In this document: piece by piece, positions 1-9,100 of the stretch
How the letters are laid out: the number at the start of each line of letters is the position of its first letter
Numbering within the stretch: the first letter of the stretch is position 1
DNA from: Bacteroidales bacterium
Lineage (GTDB): Bacteria; Bacteroidota; Bacteroidia; Bacteroidales; B18-G4
Assembly (NCBI GenBank): GCA_023132505.1
Contig: JAGLYE010000011.1
Location: 1-15,781 of the forward strand
Length of the DNA: 15,781 bases
Reading direction: 5' to 3'
Program-made: the position numbers and the translations under genes
The notes under the pieces: model-generated
Databases searched by the model: none
The model's input: the letters and a program-made list of their open reading frames with translations, nothing else
What the model was told of the DNA's origin: nothing

Positions 1-165
1 TTCATCATCCAGGTCGAAAATATAATCGATCTCCTTTTTTGGGATGACCAGCGTATGGCCTTTGGCCAGCGGACGGATATCAAGAAATGCATAAAACTGT
101 TCATCCTCAACCACCTTATAGCCGGGGATTTCTCCATTAATGATTTTCGTAAAAATGCTTGCCAT
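1..165 (-). CDS. HIT-family nucleotide-binding protein, N-terminal part (partial)
   Basis: The reverse strand from the ATG at 165 reads [20 protein letters not shown], then a stretch ending [19 protein letters not shown], and runs off the window after 55 residues. This is the typical N-terminus of bacterial HIT (histidine triad) proteins: the IF-KII-GEIP opening and the D-x-x-P-x-x-x-G-H-x-L-V-I-P-K strand. Family members are small cytosolic nucleotide-binding hydrolases or transferases acting on AMP-lysine or dinucleoside polyphosphate type substrates; the true substrate is usually unknown. The catalytic H-x-H-x-H triad lies beyond the window edge, so activity cannot be judged. The gene follows greA in the same direction, but a terminator hairpin stands between them, so it is probably transcribed separately. 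Family assignment is firm; the specific function is not. Confidence 0.9.
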   Translation of the reverse strand, partial: MASIFTKIINGEIPGYKVVEDEQFYAFLDIRPLAKGHTLVIPKKEIDYIFDLDDE

Positions 166-187
166 GCTTCAAAAATTAAAAGGGATG

Positions 188-223
188 AAAAAAATACTGC
201 CATAATACAGCATCGGGCAGTAT
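188..223 (-). terminator. Rho-independent terminator after greA
   Basis: A perfect 8-bp inverted repeat (ATACTGCC at 194-201, GGCAGTAT at 216-223) with a 14-base loop is followed on the minus strand by six further T residues (188-193). It sits 37-72 bases after the greA stop and only 23 bases before the HIT start, so it should end greA transcription just ahead of the next gene. Confidence 0.7.
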
Positions 224-231
224 CAAAGGTA
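224..231 (-). promoter_or_regulatory. Candidate -7 box for the HIT gene
   Basis: The minus strand reads TACCTTTG, an exact match to the Bacteroidota -7 pattern TAnnTTTG. No clean TTTG was found at the -33 distance; only a weak TGTTTC lies about 19 bases upstream. The box directly abuts the greA terminator hairpin, so a transcript started here would begin with that hairpin. The short motif alone is weak evidence. Confidence 0.3.
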
Positions 232-259
232 AACTAATTATTGGCAGGCAGAAACAGTG

Positions 260-733
260 TTAACGTGAGATTTCAATAATCTCAAAGGTCACTTTCCCGG
301 CCGGCACCTGGATGTCGACGGTATCCCCGACTTTTTTCCCTAGCAGGCCTTTAGCAATAGGTGAGCTTACGGAGATCTTCCCGGATTTCAGGTCAGCCTC
401 ATTTTCAGATACAAGGGTGTATGTCATCACCGCTTTGTTTTTCAGATTTTTGATCTTTACTACCGAAAGAATGAGCACCTTTGAAGTATCCATCTTGGAT
501 TCATCAATGATGCGTGCATTACGGATTTCCTCCTGCAGTTTAGATATTTGCAGTTCGAGCATGCCCTGAGCATTTTTGGCAGCATCATATTCAGCATTTT
601 CGGATAGATCTCCTTTATCGCGAGCTTCAGCTATTTGCCTGGAGATTTCAGGGCGTTGTACAGATTCCAGATGTTCAAGTTCATCTTTCAGTTTCTGAAA
701 GCCCTCCTCTGTATAATATTTTACTTCAGCCAT
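260..733 (-). CDS. greA: Transcription elongation factor GreA
   Basis: The 157-residue protein has the standard GreA length (about 158) and architecture: an N-terminal antiparallel coiled coil (about residues 1-75) and a C-terminal FKBP-like domain that docks on RNA polymerase. GreA inserts its coiled coil into the secondary channel of a backtracked polymerase and stimulates cleavage of the extruded RNA 3' end. The tip carries the family signature ARDKGDLSENAEYDAAK, with the two acidic residues that hold the catalytic magnesium at D42 and E45 (D41 and E44 in E. coli). The C-terminal region has the usual SPIAKGLLGKKVGDTVDI segment. The only sensible start is the ATG at 733. It is followed by its own hairpin terminator and preceded by the terminator of the PorV-like gene. 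Its promoter is not obvious; only about 28 bases separate that terminator from the start, so some read-through from upstream is possible. Confidence 0.97.
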   Translation of the reverse strand: MAEVKYYTEEGFQKLKDELEHLESVQRPEISRQIAEARDKGDLSENAEYDAAKNAQGMLELQISKLQEEIRNARIIDESKMDTSKVLILSVVKIKNLKNKAVMTYTLVSENEADLKSGKISVSSPIAKGLLGKKVGDTVDIQVPAGKVTFEIIEISR

Positions 734-752
734 AGAACTTGTATTCGTTTTT

Positions 753-789
753 AATAAAGAATGAAAGACCCTTTAGTAAGGGTCTTTCA
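753..789 (-). terminator. Strong intrinsic terminator after the PorV-like gene
   Basis: A perfect 12-bp inverted repeat (TGAAAGACCCTT at 762-773, AAGGGTCTTTCA at 778-789) closes on a 4-base loop. On the minus strand it is followed by the T-rich stretch TTCTTTATT. It lies 39 bases after the stop codon of the PorV-like gene and marks the end of the receptor/cargo/PorV transcription unit. Read on the plus strand the stem is followed by a mixed A/T sequence, so termination in that direction is less likely. Confidence 0.85.
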
Positions 790-827
790 ATATATTAAAA
801 TTTAAAAGTTTGAGTTAAAGCGAACGC

Positions 828-1886
828 TTAAAATACCACGCGTGCTCCAATGCTGTGAGTTCCGGAAAACGGATCTGTTGCTCTGTATGAATAGTCAATA
901 TCAATAGATGATCCTTTTTCCTTGTTGGTGGGAATAGACACTGTTACCCCGGCGCTTGGTCCGGTAAATACATTGGTCCTGTCTGCTTTCTTGGTGATAC
1001 CTTCTTCATAAGTATAGCCAAAGCGAAGCATCAGGTATGTTTTTAAGGCATATTCTATCCCGCCGGTAAATTGGTCTTTTCCAAAAGAGTTTGACCTGAA
1101 ATTAAAGGCAAGGGTGATCCTGTTCCAGTCGCCGATATAAAAATCATAGGATGCTCCGATGTCCAATGCTGTTGGGAGCTCGAAGGATTCGGATGGCATG
1201 CTCATCGAGAAAGCATTCTCCTGTTCGGGGAGGAAAGTCGTTCGCAGCAGACCATCGCCGGAAAATCTCATCCGGGGGCCAATATTTTTCAAGGCGATCC
1301 CGAACTTAATTTGGTCCATTTCTCCGGTCACATATTGGATACCTGCATCAATGGCAATTCCTTGTGCGCTTACATCTGCAATCGACTCGGAAATTATCTT
1401 GATGGTGATACCGCCATATATGCTGTTTGAGAAAGCTTTTGCATAAGCTACTGAAATATTCATCAGGTTTGGCTTGTATGTACCACGGCCTCCATCCGGT
1501 GAATCAGGGGTTGTCACTTCAATTTCCCCAAAATTCATTGAAACCACATTAAGTCCAATTACTCCGGCATCACCAATACGTTGGGAAAATCCGAATGCAA
1601 ACATATTAATGTCGGAACCTTTCAGGTAGGTGGTGTGAGAGAACACCAACTCGCTCTTATTGGTAAAAGCTAAACCTGCAACATTAATGAACATAGCCTC
1701 CAACCCGTTAATATTCGCAGTTGAAACATTGCCCCAACCTGAACTTCTGGCCCAGGGATTGATTAACAACTCAGTGGCACCAGCCTGTCCAGAACGGTCT
1801 TTATTCCCTGCGTACAAGCTGCTCTCCGGAATGATCAACATGCCGATTATGACGAGTGTAATTAAGTATTTATAAAAACTCTTCAT
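828..1886 (-). CDS. PorV/PorQ-family outer-membrane beta-barrel protein (T9SS-associated)
   Basis: The ORF is open from an ATG at 1928, but the ATG at 1886 is preferred because it gives a compact signal peptide (MKSFYKYLITLVII..., cleavage near A26) and a normal short leader; the protein is then 352 residues. After the signal peptide comes the PorV/PorQ hallmark ATELLINPWARSSGWGN (about 37-53) and GLEAMFINVAGLAF (about 61-74). Alternating beta strands fill the rest and the chain ends in the aromatic VVF expected of an outer-membrane barrel. PorV is known to carry T9SS cargo away from the SprA translocon to the attachment complex, and this protein probably does something similar. It follows the T9SS cargo gene closely, last in a three-gene unit that ends at a strong terminator. 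Because it sits with a specific cargo, it is more likely a dedicated paralogue than the housekeeping PorV. Family is confident; exact role is inferred. Confidence 0.85.
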   Translation of the reverse strand: MKSFYKYLITLVIIGMLIIPESSLYAGNKDRSGQAGATELLINPWARSSGWGNVSTANINGLEAMFINVAGLAFTNKSELVFSHTTYLKGSDINMFAFGFSQRIGDAGVIGLNVVSMNFGEIEVTTPDSPDGGRGTYKPNLMNISVAYAKAFSNSIYGGITIKIISESIADVSAQGIAIDAGIQYVTGEMDQIKFGIALKNIGPRMRFSGDGLLRTTFLPEQENAFSMSMPSESFELPTALDIGASYDFYIGDWNRITLAFNFRSNSFGKDQFTGGIEYALKTYLMLRFGYTYEEGITKKADRTNVFTGPSAGVTVSIPTNKEKGSSIDIDYSYRATDPFSGTHSIGARVVF

Positions 1887-1931
1887 ACTTACTATATTTA
1901 GTGTTATTAATTTCATTTTCTCAAACATACA

Positions 1932-4900
1932 TTAGAATGTATTCAGATCAGGTGGACGTAAGATACCAAACCATTTAAGCACTCTTTCACCAACATCTGT
2001 ATTTACATGCACAATATAAATTCCTCCTGCAATCGGAATGCCGGCAAAGTTTTTCAGATCCCAATCAACAAAGGTTTCATCTGAGGACTTGGTTAACTGG
2101 CGGACTAGCGTACCATGTATGTTGTAAATTGTAATGGTGGCCTCCTGCGGCAGATTAGTGATCTTGACCCTGTTATCAAGTGCGTTCCTTTCGTAACTAT
2201 TATAAGCATAGTATGGATTAGGTACAATGTTGATCAGGTCAAGGTCGGTTTCAGCTTTGTATGCGTTATACTGTGTTGTAGCAATACCTTCAGTTTGGAA
2301 GATATACGTTGGCCAATTATGATCTGTCGAATCTGTTGTTACATATTCATCAGCCGGTGGGGTTGAAAAATACCTTTGATAAGGTTTCGACATTCTCACA
2401 CTCAGTGTCCAGTCATTATTCTCCGGCAGCCATTCCCTTCCTTCGATAGAAAGTGGAATACCAACCCACATCGTAGTTGAAAAAATAATTGGTTCGAAAA
2501 CAGCTGGTGGCGGCGGTGAAGGCTGCAATGTATCATAGATGTGCGGTGCCTTGAAAAGGTATGCACAAGCATCATAGGCCGGGAATTCGTATTTCAGGGT
2601 AACACTTGTAGTTGGGTACACTTTTGTTATATGATCCATAATATAAACGTAGTGCATACCACCAAATAAGGGGTTACCGAAGAAATCAGTTTGATTTGCC
2701 GTTGGATTGAACAACATATCGCGACCGTTTTCACCAACAAGGAAGGAGTTCTCACCGAAAACGATATTCAGTCTTTCGCCTGTTTCCACATTGATGGCAT
2801 ATCCCGGGAACCAGCCAAAACCGGTTTCTGAGATATAGTTCGGGTCATCGGGATCGTCACTTGGTCCGCTACCAACAGGGGCAGGGTTTCCGTTAATATC
2901 AACAGATTGTGATGCCCTGAGGTCGAAGCGGTCAACGCCACCTTCTGAAAGTTTGTCGTCGTCGCACATTTCAAGTACCATGGAACGTGTCCAATTTAAT
3001 TTGTTAGAAGTGAGCACAATGTCTACACTGGCAATATTACCCATTGGACTCTGGGTCTTTGAAAGACTGTTGAAAGCCGGTCCTACATCACTTTGGTCAG
3101 CATGAGCTGCCATTACAAAAGGTGACCAGGTACCAAGAGCGATCTTTTCGAATGCAGCATCCGGGTCGAATGGATTCGGCATGTTCCAGTCATTGAATTT
3201 CGAGTTAAGCTGATCCTGGTAAGAACCGGAACGGATCCAGTTGGCAGGGCTTGAGGGCAGGTCATTATCCTGTACCCCGCTGCACCACCTATTTGAACTA
3301 TCACCGTAGGTGATCCATGAAGTGATCAGACCATTATTCACAGAAGCGCTATCGCCTGAATAACTCGGTTGGTTAATCTGAACAGAAAGGCCAAGGTCGA
3401 GGAACAATTGTTCATAATTGTAAGTGATATCCTTATCGGCCGTGTATTCATCACCAGTAATGAGGTTTGTGAGCTTCCACATTGCTGAATCGATCTTAAT
3501 GGTATCACCAATTTTATAGACCACGTCAGTAAATTCAAGTCTGTATTCTGCATTGATCACATTCAGCGGATCAACAACTTTCACATTGAGAGGGCCGCGT
3601 CCGTATTTATATACTGCATCGTATGCGATCGGATAATCAGGCCCACCCATTTTATTCAGCGAATCGGCAGGTGGTTTACTAAGAATCTCGGCAATGGTTT
3701 CATCGGTAAGATCTATAATCATGCCTCCATTTCCATTACCTTCAATTCTGGTCACCTGCGGTCCTTCGCCATATTCGGCATTAATAATTGTACCATTAAC
3801 TATTGTATGAGGAATAGCAGTATATGTTTTAATATTCCTACGTCCGGCGAGGTAAGTTTTCTTCTGGCCAAGCAAGCCATTCAACACAGCGGGTTCCTGG
3901 GTATAAGGCATATATTCGTTGTAAGAATAAGCAACAACAGCGTAGTAATATTGTTTAAAGTTTGTGAGCTGGCGATTGGTTGTACCAAAAGCATCTTCAA
4001 GGATTTGGAACGAATGTACGATACCATTGTCACCGCCTTCTACTTCTATTACCGGAACGTTACCACCGATAGCCTTATCGAAATAATAGTTGACGAGGCT
4101 TGATACACCGTTTTTAACATCAAACTGGGCCACCAGCCTGACCATATCCGCATTATCTTTACTTTCAAGAGTGACGGTGGCATCGGCCAGTTGATAAATC
4201 TGGTATCCTTCGAAACGGTATAGTGAGTCAGAACGTTCCTCGGGTTCAGAGCCCGGGAGCGGCTGAGTAATGGTGTTGTCATACTCAGCATATGATTCCA
4301 GGTAGTTGTTTGATGTTTTGGAATTAGAGATATAAAAGATAAGTTCTTTGTTTAGTTCAACGATGCTAATGTCTGGAGCATCCGGTCCGTCAAGTACTTT
4401 AAAGCAATTATCAAAAAGTTTCTGGCATTTGTCATCCACAACACGCAGCAGTGCAACAGATGCCCATGGACCACCTGATGTGGCACGGGCCCACGGAATA
4501 CCAACGGTAATGTAGTTTACGGCACCGGGTTCCAGGGTAAAAGGACCGGCCGACTGCATAAAGCGCCTGTCGTAAGGGTTGTTGTCAGCAGATTCTTCAT
4601 TCCAGAAAATACCGTTCTGGTTAAATCCGCCATTCGGTGGAGTCCCTTGTGTACCCCAGTTACAAGGGTCAGAATTGTCAGGGAACATGAAGTCACATTC
4701 AGGACCTACGGCACCTGAGTTAAAGTGAGCATTACCACCGTATAGCATGCGTGTATTGTCTTTCCAGTATCCTCTGAGGTAATTGTAATACTCAGGAGCT
4801 ATACCCGGGTCACCCTGGGGGCCACCGGTATTGTTATGGTAAACGTAGCGGCGCATACCGAAACGTTCATCATCAACAATATTATTTCCGAAGTTAACAC

Positions 4901-6134
4901 CATTAATGGCCATTGGATCCCATTCGTATTGAGAACTCAGGATTGAGCAGTCACCTGTAAATGCAGGGTTGTCGCGACCGTCGGGGTCAATATATGGTCC
5001 CTGGAAAAAGTCAACGCCAATAGCAGGTGGCTGATCGCCATATGCTTCGGGTTCCCCGGAACCATCAACGGAAACGCCATTGTAACAATAACCAAGCCCC
5101 CTGCCTACGTCACAACCAACATAATCGTCCCAGGCATAACCCAGATCGGTATCAACCCAAGGGCTGAAATATGTATTTGTGAGGGTAAATGTAGAACGGT
5201 TGATGATCTCATAGCTGTAAAATGTCATGTTGTTGATCTCATCGTTGGTGGCGAAGGCAAAGGCCTGTGCACGGATCTCCAGGCCGATAGAAGCACCCTG
5301 TGTTTCAGAGTGAAAATTACCTTTATCGTTGAAGATCCACCATAAGGTCTGGTCACCTTTCAACACCTGGTCAACAAGGATACTTCCCGTTATAGTTCCC
5401 ATCAAATCTTCCTCCATAGTAGTCTGAGGAACATAATTTGGATCGCCGGCATAATTCAGCGGGCATAGTTCATTGGTAATGTCATAATAGGGATAATCTC
5501 CCTGGTTGGGGTTATAATCGCCATCGCCATCCATATCGCGGAATGGAGCCAGGTAATAACTTTGGTTTTGTGCTACATCACCATGAGCGGGATATTCCAT
5601 GATCGACTGTGGAATACTATAGTCGGGATATTCAACAGCTCTGTTTTCGCTATTCCACCAGGCCAGATACAGATCGATCTCAGCACGTGTAATCACGAAA
5701 TGCTTGTCGAATTTAGCACAAGTTTCTTCATCAACAGATGCTGTTCCATCGATAGTAAGAGGTCCGGGCCAGTAGTCGTTACCTATCTGACGGTATCTTA
5801 CCGCAGCAAGCTTCAGCTGGTTGTTGATGTCAAGCCCCCCGATCCAAAGCGATCCGGAGAACAATGATGTTGCTGTCCCTGCTTTAGGAACGAAATACTG
5901 GGCTCCGATACCACCCGGGAGATCCCACCACATGTCACCACCGGTATTGATCCTCCCACGGACATTATTTACATCAAGATAACGATAACCTGATGCAGCA
6001 GCACAACCGGCAGAGGTCTCCTTAATGGTCTGCGAACTTTTATTTCCCTCTCCCTTGTATTCCTCGGCATAGGCACCCTGAACCAGCACTATACAGAGTA
6101 AAGCAATAAATAAATGGCGAAATATATTTTTCAT
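1932..6134 (-). CDS. Large secreted surface protein with T9SS-type C-terminal domain
   Basis: The frame is open from an ATG at 6185, seven bases after the receptor stop. The ATG at 6134 is preferred because it directly starts a clean signal peptide (MKNIFRHLFIALLCIVLVQG, cleavage near residue 23) after an A-rich leader; length is then 1400 residues. Numbered from that start, visible blocks are SLWIGGLD (95-102), GNDYWPGPL (118-126), a calcium-loop-like DMDGDGDYNPNQGDYP (200-215), RFMQSAGPFTLEPG (524-537) and a DDKCQKLFDNCFKVLDGPDAPD block (567-588). These belong to a family of giant Bacteroidota proteins found beside TonB receptors; its molecular function is not known to me. The last 103 residues resemble a T9SS sorting domain: VPNPYYAY, NLPQEATITIYNIHG, then WDLKNFAGIPIAGGIYIVHV. 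Unusually, about 15 residues (FGILRPPDLNTF and just before) follow the normal end of that fold. Inference: T9SS-exported, surface-exposed partner of the upstream receptor. Confidence 0.85.
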   Translation of the reverse strand: MKNIFRHLFIALLCIVLVQGAYAEEYKGEGNKSSQTIKETSAGCAAASGYRYLDVNNVRGRINTGGDMWWDLPGGIGAQYFVPKAGTATSLFSGSLWIGGLDINNQLKLAAVRYRQIGNDYWPGPLTIDGTASVDEETCAKFDKHFVITRAEIDLYLAWWNSENRAVEYPDYSIPQSIMEYPAHGDVAQNQSYYLAPFRDMDGDGDYNPNQGDYPYYDITNELCPLNYAGDPNYVPQTTMEEDLMGTITGSILVDQVLKGDQTLWWIFNDKGNFHSETQGASIGLEIRAQAFAFATNDEINNMTFYSYEIINRSTFTLTNTYFSPWVDTDLGYAWDDYVGCDVGRGLGYCYNGVSVDGSGEPEAYGDQPPAIGVDFFQGPYIDPDGRDNPAFTGDCSILSSQYEWDPMAINGVNFGNNIVDDERFGMRRYVYHNNTGGPQGDPGIAPEYYNYLRGYWKDNTRMLYGGNAHFNSGAVGPECDFMFPDNSDPCNWGTQGTPPNGGFNQNGIFWNEESADNNPYDRRFMQSAGPFTLEPGAVNYITVGIPWARATSGGPWASVALLRVVDDKCQKLFDNCFKVLDGPDAPDISIVELNKELIFYISNSKTSNNYLESYAEYDNTITQPLPGSEPEERSDSLYRFEGYQIYQLADATVTLESKDNADMVRLVAQFDVKNGVSSLVNYYFDKAIGGNVPVIEVEGGDNGIVHSFQILEDAFGTTNRQLTNFKQYYYAVVAYSYNEYMPYTQEPAVLNGLLGQKKTYLAGRRNIKTYTAIPHTIVNGTIINAEYGEGPQVTRIEGNGNGGMIIDLTDETIAEILSKPPADSLNKMGGPDYPIAYDAVYKYGRGPLNVKVVDPLNVINAEYRLEFTDVVYKIGDTIKIDSAMWKLTNLITGDEYTADKDITYNYEQLFLDLGLSVQINQPSYSGDSASVNNGLITSWITYGDSSNRWCSGVQDNDLPSSPANWIRSGSYQDQLNSKFNDWNMPNPFDPDAAFEKIALGTWSPFVMAAHADQSDVGPAFNSLSKTQSPMGNIASVDIVLTSNKLNWTRSMVLEMCDDDKLSEGGVDRFDLRASQSVDINGNPAPVGSGPSDDPDDPNYISETGFGWFPGYAINVETGERLNIVFGENSFLVGENGRDMLFNPTANQTDFFGNPLFGGMHYVYIMDHITKVYPTTSVTLKYEFPAYDACAYLFKAPHIYDTLQPSPPPPAVFEPIIFSTTMWVGIPLSIEGREWLPENNDWTLSVRMSKPYQRYFSTPPADEYVTTDSTDHNWPTYIFQTEGIATTQYNAYKAETDLDLINIVPNPYYAYNSYERNALDNRVKITNLPQEATITIYNIHGTLVRQLTKSSDETFVDWDLKNFAGIPIAGGIYIVHVNTDVGERVLKWFGILRPPDLNTF

Positions 6135-6192
6135 GATTGCTGTATTATTTTTAGTTTTCATATTATAAGCGTTCATCCGGGTCATCTTAAAC

Positions 6193-9100
6193 TTAGAAGT
6201 TAAATATCACACCAAAGCGGATTGTCCTCGGAGCGCTGTAATTACCCGGATAGTTGACAAGAATTGAGTAGAGATCACGGAACGACTGCGAATCAAGTTG
6301 TTCGTTGATCTCACGCTGCCATTCTGGTGCAGCCAGATAACCATCATCGTCAGGATTTCCGGTAGCAGGATATACCCCCATAACATTCTTGGTATTCAAA
6401 ACATTATTGATGGAAAAATAAATATTCAGGTTACCTTTCCTTGGATTGTCACCTTTACCCATGGTAAGCGGAATGTCTTTATCGATACGGACATCCATAC
6501 GGAATTGCCATGGCAGGCGGGATCCGTAATATGTACCCTGGAGAAGCCTTGTACCACCACTGATCTGGCTGTAAATATTACGTGACCGGGTGTAAGGTGT
6601 ACCTGATCCACCGGTAAGCGTCATTGAAAGTCCGGAATTGTTCAGTAACTGTAATGGGGCTTTGCCTTTCTTTTCACGTTTGATGCTCGGACCATTATAA
6701 TCAGCTCCCCTTCCGAACCTGTAGTCGAAGAATATATTGAAGCTATGACGACGGTCCCATGCAAGAGGGAAGGTAGTTCTCAGGTTCGGCAAGCCTGAAG
6801 CTACAAGCGCAGCAGCAGTTGTTGTACTTGAACCTGTACCATTTGCAAACTGTAAAGTATAGTAAGCACTGATCCTGGCATTGTTCGTTCTCCGCAGGTC
6901 ATACTGGATCGTCATCCCTTTTACTGTTCCGAAGTCAATATTATTAAATGATGTATAATCTTTCGGATATGCACCGTTAAAGCGGTAAATCTGGATCATA
7001 TCCCTCATTTCCCTGTAGAATGCAACAAATTTCAAGGATGAGGTGGGTGAAAGCTTCTGCTGGAAACCAAGTTCGTAGTCGATGGTTTTAGAAGGTTTCA
7101 GGTTAGGGTTGTTAATTACTCCACCAATATTATCAAAGAAATAATATACCCTTGGGTCGGAACGAAGGTTGGATGTAGGGCGCTGTGTCAGCACATCGTA
7201 ATGAGCAAAGAACAGGGCTACATCAGAGATTGGGAATGAGAAGGAGATCCTGGGCATTACATTGATCTGGGGATCGTAGTCGGCAAATGACTCCATAGGA
7301 GGCCTTGTAAGACTTTTATCAACCAGGTAAGGTGAGATACCTGAACCCACATTCAATATGTTGGGATCCTGAATCTCAGTACCCTCGGCATTATACCAGG
7401 TACTCTCGTCGCGATAACCGGTGATCCTGCTTGGGTTGTCCACATTGTCAACATATACAATATAATTAGAACCCATGTTGCTTGGATGCTCAACAGCTTG
7501 TCCGCCAACATTCTGTACTTCGTTCACAGATTTGGCCGGATACAGCAGGAAAGGATCCTTTAATACCATCTGGTTAGCATCAAAACGGTCAACACGTACA
7601 CCAATGTTGAAGATAAGGTCTTTGAAAGCAAATTTATCCTGAATAAATCCAGCCATATAAATGGGTTCAAAAGCCCCAACAGAACGGGTATAATTGCCTT
7701 CATCATCCGTTTGGTTGAAGAAATCACTAAAGCTGGGTTTGCTCGTTAATTTGTCACCGGTATAGTCGTAGCCAATGGCTGTTACATACCAGTTACCATC
7801 ATTGAGAAGCTCATCCGGGCTGAACATGCCAAGGTCGAACAATTCTTCTCCGACAGAAATTGTGTGTGATACATTGTTTTCGTCGAAGTACTGGATGCTG
7901 TTAGTATTATAATCGTATGACTGGATGTTGATAAAATCGGTTCCGGTCACAGACAGTCCGAGTTTTTTTCTCAGGTTCATATCGAATACACGTTGTGAAG
8001 CGGCATCGTATCTCCTTTTATATTCAACAGTATCCTGAAATACACCATCCCTGTATACGAATTCCGGATTGTCAACATCAAGTTCCTGAATATGGAAGTT
8101 GGTCAATCCACTCATCAGGGTCCACAAGCCTGTCGGGCCGACAGAATAAGAGCGGTCTTGACGTTGTTCGTATTGGATACCGAATTTAAGCTCATGATTA
8201 CCTATATCCATAGAACCTGTAGCATTTACACTGATCTGTGAATTATTAAATTCAGAGTATCCTACCTGATTTGCTCCGGGGAGTGCCCACATTCCATATA
8301 CATTTGGGGGCCCCTGTCCGTTAAGTAGGCCACCACCCAACTGTACCTGGTCGGCATTTCTCCAGTTGCCGGCCGGATCCGGATATAATGAATAATATTC
8401 GGAGGTGAATTTGGTAACATACGGGTTCAGGTTACCCGGTGTAAATGTATATAATGTATCAAAGTAGTTATCCATGATATACACATCTTCATAATACTGA
8501 CCGCCTATGGTATCAGAGCCAAGTGTGTAGTTCTTGGTCAGGTGAGAGGTAAAAGACCCAATGTGTCCGTATTTGAATACATCGTTCTTATGGTCCGGAT
8601 CGTGGGTTGATCTGCTGTATTTCTGATAATCAGCCTGAATTGAATAATATACGTTCTTAATAAGTGAATTCTTATGCGGATCATTAGGGAAACGCTGTGT
8701 AAAGCGTCCGAATACCCTCCAGGTCTGGCTATAATAGAGAGAGTTCTTATCATAGTTGAACATGGAACTATTATAATTGAAGCCATTGCCCCGGTTGTAG
8801 TTGTACTGTCCACCAAAGGTGAGGTTTACAGTAGGCCCTGTCCGTACATCTATCTTACCGCTAAGGTTAATATTGTACCTTGAGGTGTTTGAGGTAGTTT
8901 TGATCTTTTCAAGGTCACTTGCCCTTGTATATTCACCATTTACAAAAGTACCACCTGATTCAAGTCCGGAAACACGCAATGGGTTTTGCTGCAGGTATGA
9001 AATGTATTCATCTGTTGCCCTGTACATATCACCGGCGAATGGTCGTCCATCTTGATGGTAGGTGAAATCACCACCGATAAAGTATCCCAGCAATGATTCT

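Noticed and set aside
55..237. Plus-strand ORF of 60 codons overlapping the HIT gene and the greA terminator
   Set aside because: It is antisense to a clear HIT-family N-terminus and has no recognisable features; a shadow frame.
1887..1928. Longer N-terminus for the PorV-like protein (similar extensions at 6135-6185 for the cargo and 14675-14716 for the sensor)
   Set aside because: The extra residues are polar and precede a complete signal peptide that begins at an internal ATG; in the sensor case they also increase overlap with the upstream gene.
3807..4103. Plus-strand ORFs of 80-126 codons inside the cargo, receptor, regulator and sensor genes (this one as example)
   Set aside because: All lie wholly antisense or out of frame in long genes with strong family signatures; their translations show no domain, signal peptide or start context.
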